Virus record (IMG/VR): IMGVR_UViG_3300042540_000135 | Span: 1 to 47,465 of that record | DNA length: 47,465 nt | Source of the DNA: a virus | Reading direction: 5' to 3' (one strand) | In this document: positions 43,618 through 47,465 of the stretch, piece after piece | How the letters are laid out: each line of letters opens with the position of its first letter | How positions within the stretch are numbered: the first letter of the stretch is position 1 | The notes under the pieces: generated by a model | Databases searched by the model: none | Seen by the model: the letters and a program-made list of their open reading frames with translations, nothing else | What the model was told of the DNA's origin: nothing | Made by a program: the position numbers and the translations under genes

Positions 43618-43618
43618 A

Positions 43619-44194
43619 TTACTTTGTTGATTTTATAAGTTCGTTAAGCCAGTTTTTTGTGCTTACAGGTTTACCAGTGTGAATAGCATAGAAGTCCCTG
43701 ATGGTCATTTCACCATAAGGTGCATCTTCCATTGGTGCTGGTGCTTTATAAGCGGCTGTTGGCTTAGGACCCTGCTTTGGCTTTTCCAGTAAAGCAGATG
43801 TTCCACTAACTGCTACACTTTGTGCATCAATAGCTCTGAGCTCTTCAAGAGGAACTAAATAAGATCCTTTCTCATTTAGCTCATACTCTTCTTCAAAAGA
43901 GCTGTTAAACGGAATACGATATACTGTGCGGTTAGAATCTGCAGGTTCAAGATCTCTGGTGATAAGTTCAAAGTAGAACCCTTTTTCTTTTCTGAATTCA
44001 GAAGCAAAGATTCCTACAACATAGCGTGCTTGCTTGTCATAAAACGGCATCTTCATATTAAAGTCTGTTCTAGGTATACCTAGGTTACTAATCAGTGATT
44101 GGTGATAATCACGGATTTCTTCAAGCTTCTGCTTTTTTAGCTCTTTGACTTCATCAAAGGCTGTTGTGTTTTGTTGTTGTGCTGTGTTAAACAT
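43619..44194 (-). CDS. Hypothetical replication-region protein (191 aa)
   Basis: I do not recognise the family. The N-terminal 60 residues are charged and helical; the middle is beta-like (YVVGIFASEFRKEKGFYFE, then TRDLEPADSN); the Pro/Ala/Lys linker (KPKQGPKPTAAYKAPAPME) looks disordered; and the end is DAPYGEMTIRDFYAIHTG, KNWLNELIKSTK. The linker followed by a small end module is like a protein-interaction tail. It sits between helicase and Sak4 genes, so a replication or recombination accessory role is likely. Confidence 0.55.
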   Translation of the reverse strand: MFNTAQQQNTTAFDEVKELKKQKLEEIRDYHQSLISNLGIPRTDFNMKMPFYDKQARYVVGIFASEFRKEKGFYFELITRDLEPADSNRTVYRIPFNSSFEEEYELNEKGSYLVPLEELRAIDAQSVAVSGTSALLEKPKQGPKPTAAYKAPAPMEDAPYGEMTIRDFYAIHTGKPVSTKNWLNELIKSTK

Positions 44195-44205
44195 GTTGTT
44201 AAGAT

Positions 44206-45270
44206 TTAAAGTTCACTACCTATAGGAGCAGTAACAGCTGTTCTACCTCGTCCTCCTGATCTTTGTGAATACGGTATGTATCCTGATCCATCAGGACGAT
44301 CGGCTTTGAACTCTGCTACTTCAACCATTCTTTGTTGTCTGCCATCCATCTTTAAAAACACAATGTTCTTTTTCTTATCATCAGCATTACGGACTTTTAG
44401 TAGATGCATAAAAACATCATCTTCAGTACACTCATATGCATACGGACCATAAGAACGTATGTCTGATTTAAATGGACGTGATAGTACCACGACCATATCA
44501 GATCCTTGCATAAGAGCATCACCGCCAAAAATGTCTGAGGAAGTAGGATAGTTAGAAATTGAACCCGGTGTCTTTCGGGCAGCTTCATCAATAGATCTAT
44601 TGAGCTGAGTAACCATAAGAACAGTGACAGGGATTTGGTTCTTTAGTTTCATCAACATCTCTGTGGTGTTGTACAAAACATCAAACTTGTCTTTATCTCC
44701 ACCGCCTTTCTTTATGAGCCAGCTGTGATCTATAGTAACGATAAGAGGTTTTCTTCCACCATCAATGTAGAACTCTTTGATGGCTTCTTCCATTTCGTTA
44801 CAGGTAAGGGATTGTGATATCAGCTCACGTCTGATACCTTTAGATGCAAGATGTGTACACTCTTCTACGTACTGTTTAAGTCTATCAACTACAAAGTCAT
44901 CTAGTCTTTTATCTTTACTGAGAATAACTCCATAGTCCAATGCTACCTCACCCGCAAATTGGCGGGAAGCATATTGTTCATCACCCATCTCAAACTGAAA
45001 TTCTAGGATGTTAAACTTCTGATCTGGATTAAGTCTGTGTGACTCTCTTAAGATCTGAGAAACGAGCATAGTCTTACCTGCACCGGGTCTTGCACCGATG
45101 GTAAGCATGGAGCCCCATTCAAGACCACCGATACCGGCAGCGTTGAATCCAGGCCAGGGAGTACGTAGGGATTTTATATCACCGTTTCTTCTTTTCTCTA
45201 TATAAGCAAGGCCTTTTTTAAGAATATCAATATAGCTCTTGCGTCCAAACTTGTTTGACTGAGTATCCAT
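44206..45270 (-). CDS. DnaB-like replicative helicase, SF4 (354 aa)
   Basis: The RecA-like core has Walker A GARPGAGKT (G59-T67, K66), a Walker B-type IVTIDHSW, and the H3-like TQLNRSIDEAARK. The short N-terminal region (about 50 residues) means the usual DnaB primase-interacting domain is reduced. It unwinds the fork 5'-3' as a hexamer. Upstream are a 74-aa gene and the DnaA-like gene. Its 3' end is 11 bases from the 191-aa gene. Confidence 0.85.
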   Translation of the reverse strand: MDTQSNKFGRKSYIDILKKGLAYIEKRRNGDIKSLRTPWPGFNAAGIGGLEWGSMLTIGARPGAGKTMLVSQILRESHRLNPDQKFNILEFQFEMGDEQYASRQFAGEVALDYGVILSKDKRLDDFVVDRLKQYVEECTHLASKGIRRELISQSLTCNEMEEAIKEFYIDGGRKPLIVTIDHSWLIKKGGGDKDKFDVLYNTTEMLMKLKNQIPVTVLMVTQLNRSIDEAARKTPGSISNYPTSSDIFGGDALMQGSDMVVVLSRPFKSDIRSYGPYAYECTEDDVFMHLLKVRNADDKKKNIVFLKMDGRQQRMVEVAEFKADRPDGSGYIPYSQRSGGRGRTAVTAPIGSEL

Positions 45271-45285
45271 AATATGTAAGTAAGA

Positions 45286-45510
45286 TTAGTATTTAGCAAA
45301 AGTTTCGTTTACCATAGATTCCAATGAGTCTAATGCCTCATGTTTACCTCGGTAATAAGCTTTTGCCATCATCTTACTTACAAGTGATTCTAGCAGAGAA
45401 AAGTTAATGCACTTAAGCACGTCTTCAGTTAGCTTAGAAGGATAAGCTGAAGGTAATTTGTCAAAGATTTCTCGTAACTCTTGTTCGAGAGTAAGTTCTT
45501 GTGTTTCCAT
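45286..45510 (-). CDS. Small acidic hypothetical protein (74 aa)
   Basis: METQELTLEQELREIFDKLP, then AYPSKLTEDVLKCINFSLLE, is helical and acidic with no recognised motif. It is the first gene behind the predicted promoter at 45536-45570 and precedes the helicase by 15 bases. A helicase-loader or regulatory role is possible by position only. Confidence 0.6.
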   Translation of the reverse strand: METQELTLEQELREIFDKLPSAYPSKLTEDVLKCINFSLLESLVSKMMAKAYYRGKHEALDSLESMVNETFAKY

Positions 45511-45535
45511 GTGGATTGAGTTTTGTGTAGAGGTG

Positions 45536-45570
45536 TAAATTTAGAGACCTTTTTGTAGATGACCAAAAAA
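45536..45570 (-). promoter_or_regulatory. Bacteroidota-type promoter before the helicase operon
   Basis: Minus strand: -33 TTTTTTG (45570-45564), a 20-base spacer, -7 TAAATTTA (45543-45536), which differs from TAnnTTTG only at the last base. TGTAGA/TCTACA half-sites lie at 45526-45532, 45554-45560, 45571-45577 and 45583-45589, in or around the core promoter. Confidence 0.6.
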
Positions 45571-45594
45571 GTCTACATAATAATCTACAACTTT

Positions 45595-46173
45595 TTAGGC
45601 AGTCTTTAAAATTTCTGGGTTATCCAGGATCATTTGGCAATGATCAGCTAGAGCTGACCGGCTGATCTTGGTCCGAGGGTCAGTCTTCTGGATAAAGTAA
45701 GAGCTGGTTACTGTGTACATAAAGCCGTCTTTTTGCTTGGTAAACAAGTAATAATCAGTGGCATCAAGTACCAAATCCCAGTCATAATCAGGGTAGGTTT
45801 TAAAGAACCATACAAACTTGTCCCTGAGTTCTTGTACAGATTGTCTGGCCAGTTCTCCGCTGGGGAGCTTAACAGCCGGGAACATATTTCTGTATTCTTT
45901 AATACGTTCTAAGAAGTTGGTACCCAATATGTCAGATGCTACCTTCTTCTTGGTCTTTACAAGCAGAGTTTCAAACTCATCTAGGATAAAAGCTGCACCT
46001 GAGGTAAGCTTCCCATCTTGGTCTAAGTGTCCTCTTTCAAGGGCAACTTGCTTTTCAGCTTCTTGATTTATAAGCTGACTAGGTTGGATTTTGTGACGAC
46101 AGCAATCAAGGAAGTACAGCTGGTTCGGGCTCACATTGTACTTGATCAAGACTGTCCATAGTTGGTGACTCAT
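45595..46173 (-). CDS. Conserved replication-region phage protein (192 aa)
   Basis: The C-terminal half has YRNMFPAVKLPSGELARQSV, then YPDYDWDLVLDATDYYLF, MYTVTSSYFIQK and SRSALADHCQMI, which I recognise as a phage family often found near replication genes, with no known biochemical role. The N-terminal half is helical and hydrophilic. Its first 68 bases overlap the DnaA-like gene, and it is followed by an 84-base region with promoter half-sites. Confidence 0.7.
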   Translation of the reverse strand: MSHQLWTVLIKYNVSPNQLYFLDCCRHKIQPSQLINQEAEKQVALERGHLDQDGKLTSGAAFILDEFETLLVKTKKKVASDILGTNFLERIKEYRNMFPAVKLPSGELARQSVQELRDKFVWFFKTYPDYDWDLVLDATDYYLFTKQKDGFMYTVTSSYFIQKTDPRTKISRSALADHCQMILDNPEILKTA

Positions 46174-46603
46174 AATGTTGTTTTATGTAATTGAGGATTG
46201 TTAAGTACTTCTGTCTGAAACCTTCATCTGTCTCAAGCAGGTTTTTGAAGCATGTGATACTGTGTATTACAGTGGTATGGTCACGGTTACCAAGACTTTG
46301 GCCAATGTTTACAAGGCTGTAGCTAAGCTGCCTGGCTAGAAAACAGTAGATGTTTCTTAACTCTACTAGCTCCCTGTACCGGTCTTTACTCTGCAGGCGT
46401 AGTCTTTTTTGGTAACGGGTAGGCAAGAATGGTTCAAAGAAACCCTGTAGGGTTTCAAGACTCATCATGGGTATATACTGTTCTAGGTCTGTCTGGACCC
46501 TTGTAAGGACCGTTGGGTAGTATCCGATCTTTTCATAGAATGTTTCTTTGAACTGCTCTATCAACTTCTTTTCTAGTTGAATGGCATAGTTTTTACTGTC
46601 CAT
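46106..46603 (-). CDS. DnaA domain IV-like replication initiator (165 aa)
   Basis: Residues about 97-116 (LVNIGQSLGNRDHTTVIHSI) match the DnaA domain IV DNA-binding signature, and the preceding helix (RELVELRNIYCFLARQLSYS) fits the same domain. The AAA+ ATPase domain of DnaA is absent; the first 60 residues are a separate helical part. It likely binds DNA boxes at the phage origin. It is the first gene of the leftward unit and is flanked by a divergent region with an AT-rich stretch. Start ATG 46603. Confidence 0.8.
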   Translation of the reverse strand: MDSKNYAIQLEKKLIEQFKETFYEKIGYYPTVLTRVQTDLEQYIPMMSLETLQGFFEPFLPTRYQKRLRLQSKDRYRELVELRNIYCFLARQLSYSLVNIGQSLGNRDHTTVIHSITCFKNLLETDEGFRQKYLTILNYIKQHYESPTMDSLDQVQCEPEPAVLP

Positions 46604-46625
46604 AGAGTTTTAGGGATTTGGTCTA

Positions 46626-46633
46626 CAAATATA
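46626..46633 (-). promoter_or_regulatory. -7 promoter element TATATTTG before the DnaA-like gene
   Basis: On the minus strand TATATTTG matches TAnnTTTG exactly and is followed by TAGAC (extended TTTGTAGAC), about 23 bases upstream of the start at 46603. A TTTTGGAGAACTTA block upstream echoes the one before the 41233 promoter, but no -33 at normal spacing is clear. Confidence 0.55.
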
Positions 46634-46664
46634 GGTAAGTTCTCCAAAATTTCGTATATTATAT

Positions 46665-46688
46665 TGTAGAGTTTATTTCGGCTCTACA
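46665..46688. repeat. Inverted repeat TGTAGAG / CTCTACA
   Basis: A 7-bp inverted repeat (46665-46671 and 46682-46688) with a 10-base spacer lies just upstream of the plus-strand unit at 46717. Its half-sites belong to the TGTAGA/TCTACA group found at the minus-strand promoters, so it may be an operator for the divergent promoters. Confidence 0.6.
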
Positions 46689-46693
46689 TAATA

Positions 46694-46701
46694 TAGGTTT
46701 A
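46694..46701 (+). promoter_or_regulatory. Possible -7 element TAGGTTTA for the rightward unit
   Basis: TAGGTTTA differs from TAnnTTTG only at its last base and lies 15 bases upstream of the ATG at 46717. No good TTG at -33 is seen, so support is weak; the inverted repeat directly upstream would overlap such a promoter. Confidence 0.35.
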
Positions 46702-46716
46702 TAAATCTTTTATACA

Positions 46717-46989
46717 ATGGCTAAGAAATTCTACGCTCAGAAAGATGCTCTGGGCTGGCCTATCCCCGGTACAATGATGAGCGGAGCTAAGGTTCCTGCT
46801 AATCTGATTGAGATTCCTGCTCAGGATGTTACTCCTGGTGCTAATCAAGTAGCTGTAGTTCACCCTGGTGATCTTAGATACTTTGTCCGGAAAGACAAGA
46901 AAGGAAACATCATCCCTAACTCTTTGATTATCAGCTTGAAAAAGCCGGCTGGGGATGTTTATGAGTTCAAACTTGTAAAGGCTAGTTAA
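46717..46989 (+). CDS. Small conserved crAss-like phage protein (90 aa)
   Basis: MAKKFYAQKDALGWPIPGTM, then MSGAKVPANLIEIPAQDV, DLRYFVRKDKKGNIIPNSL and KKPAGDVYEFKLVKAS, has the look of a small all-beta protein that I recognise from Bacteroidota phages ('FY...D..G.PIPGTM', 'NSL'). A structural or head-decoration role is possible; I know of no firm function. It is the first gene of a rightward unit that continues beyond the window, next to membrane protein genes. Strongly coding in appearance, with a clean start and stop. Confidence 0.7.
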   Translation: MAKKFYAQKDALGWPIPGTMMSGAKVPANLIEIPAQDVTPGANQVAVVHPGDLRYFVRKDKKGNIIPNSLIISLKKPAGDVYEFKLVKAS

Positions 46990-46991
46990 TC

Positions 46992-47297
46992 ATGGTTAAA
47001 GAGAATCCAGCTATAGCAGCATTCAAAATCTGGGTGTTTCCCAGTCTTGTTTCTATCATTAGTCTTCTGATATGGAATGATGTCAATGAGATTAAAGCTG
47101 ATGTAAAGGCTCTTATGGCTCAGTCTAATATTGACAAGACACGTATAGATAATCTTGAACGTCAAGTTTATGGTAAGCAAGCTAGCAATACTCCTCAGGA
47201 CGAAGAACCTAAGAAGTTATTGATCAATGAGATGTATGCTGTTTTACCTAGTAACGACAAGAAAAGTAAGTATAAAACCTTATCATATGACTTTTAA
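46992..47297 (+). CDS. Single-pass membrane protein with coiled coil, lysis candidate (101 aa)
   Basis: Residues about 10-28 (FKIWVFPSLVSIISLLIW) form one membrane helix, followed by a coiled-coil-like segment (NDVNEIKADVKALMAQSN, then IDKTRIDNLERQVYG) and a charged tail. The layout resembles small phage XhlA-type or holin-partner proteins, but no signature proves it. It begins 2 bases after the previous stop and overlaps the next gene by 11 bases. Confidence 0.6.
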   Translation: MVKENPAIAAFKIWVFPSLVSIISLLIWNDVNEIKADVKALMAQSNIDKTRIDNLERQVYGKQASNTPQDEEPKKLLINEMYAVLPSNDKKSKYKTLSYDF

Positions 47298-47465
47298 GCA
47301 ATGGATCTTAGATCTTTTTAAAGATGAGCGTGGCTCTACTTCCATCAAACCAGTTGTTGGTTTTATGGGAGCCCTGTTTCTCTGTGTGACTCTTACAGCT
47401 AATTCTTTTACTCACGGGGACATTAAACCTTCTGACGCTCTTGTAGACGCTGTACTGATCATGAC
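47287..47465 (+). CDS. Small membrane protein, holin-like candidate (3' end outside window)
   Basis: The frame starts at ATG 47287, overlaps the end of the previous gene by 11 bases and is open to the window edge (59 codons). After an amphipathic N-terminus (MTFKQWILDLFKDERGS) comes a hydrophobic helix (KPVVGFMGALFLCVTLTA), and a second hydrophobic stretch seems to begin near the edge (LVDAVLIM). Two small membrane genes in a row suggest holin or lysis-regulator functions; this is inferred. Confidence 0.55.
   Translation, partial: MTFKQWILDLFKDERGSTSIKPVVGFMGALFLCVTLTANSFTHGDIKPSDALVDAVLIM

Larger units (their letters stand above)
46604..46716. other. Divergent intergenic region, candidate origin and promoters
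   Basis: This 113-base stretch separates the DnaA-like gene (minus) from a plus-strand unit. It contains a minus -7 element, an AT-rich core (46646-46664, mostly A and T) and an inverted repeat (46665-46688). ATATAGGT occurs twice, near 46630 and 46692. Position next to a DnaA-like gene makes it a candidate origin; no DnaA box consensus is seen. Confidence 0.4.

Noticed and set aside
1-47465. Recoding of TAG or TGA as in some crAss-like phages
   Set aside because: Long genes are intact under the standard code and several genes end in TAG (34498, 38043, 41254) or TGA; no suppressor tRNA is seen.
1-47465. tRNA genes, CRISPR arrays, insertion sequences
   Set aside because: Intergenic gaps are all short (under about 120 bases) and none shows a cloverleaf, spaced repeats or a transposase.

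Overview
The window looks like part of the genome of a crAss-like (Crassvirales-type) tailed phage that infects a member of the Bacteroidota. Three things support this. (1) Giant plus-strand virion-type genes include a 4,532-residue protein with a zincin HExxH site and an RNA-polymerase-type DxDxD site, followed by an 1,849-residue protein with a PD-(D/E)xK nuclease site. (2) A compact minus-strand block carries a family B DNA polymerase, a DnaG-like primase, an SF4 helicase, a Sak4-type ATPase, a RecE/Cas4-type nuclease and a DnaA-domain-IV protein. (3) Several minus-strand promoters match the Bacteroidota -7 element TAnnTTTG, and Shine-Dalgarno sequences are largely absent. The DNA is AT-rich, genes are tightly packed, and no stretch over 300 bases lacks a gene. 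The standard genetic code fits throughout; TAG is used as a stop. I see no tRNA, CRISPR array or insertion sequence.

Layout. 1-28944, plus strand: six genes in one direction. They are a kinase-like protein cut by the window edge, two mosaic proteins rich in GG motifs (763 and 1,049 aa), an 828-aa virion-module protein, the giant RNAP/protease protein and the 1,849-aa nuclease-containing protein. By analogy with crAss-like phages these are capsid cargo and transcription proteins that enter the cell with the DNA. 28947-28971: a hairpin terminator between convergent units. 28959-34686, minus strand: a dense accessory block of small, overlapping genes, including a cyclic-phosphate-processing receiver protein, a DUF5522 protein, a HAD phosphatase, a metallophosphoesterase, a spore-photoproduct-lyase-like radical SAM protein, a dNMP kinase and several tiny or membrane proteins. 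34748-46603, minus strand: the replication and recombination block. 46604-46716: a divergent intergenic region with promoters and inverted repeats, next to the DnaA-like gene. 46717-47465, plus strand: the start of another rightward unit with a small conserved protein and two small membrane proteins that could act in lysis.

How the parts fit. The likely cycle is that the injected virion RNA polymerase transcribes early genes, the minus-strand block copies and recombines the DNA, and the plus-strand genes make the next set of virion cargo. Minus-strand transcription is divided by terminators (42238-42269, 37573-37597, 28947-28971) and restarted by promoters (near 46626, 45536-45570, 41233, 38046 and 30803-30834). 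These promoters share TGTAGA/TCTACA half-sites, which suggests a common regulator or an extended promoter motif.

The best candidates for undescribed biology are the kinase-like protein at the left edge, the radical SAM protein with an unusual cysteine spacing, a possible RNA-end-processing cluster near 29-32 kb, and the promoter/operator motif family. Family assignments come from motifs read by eye; no database search was run.
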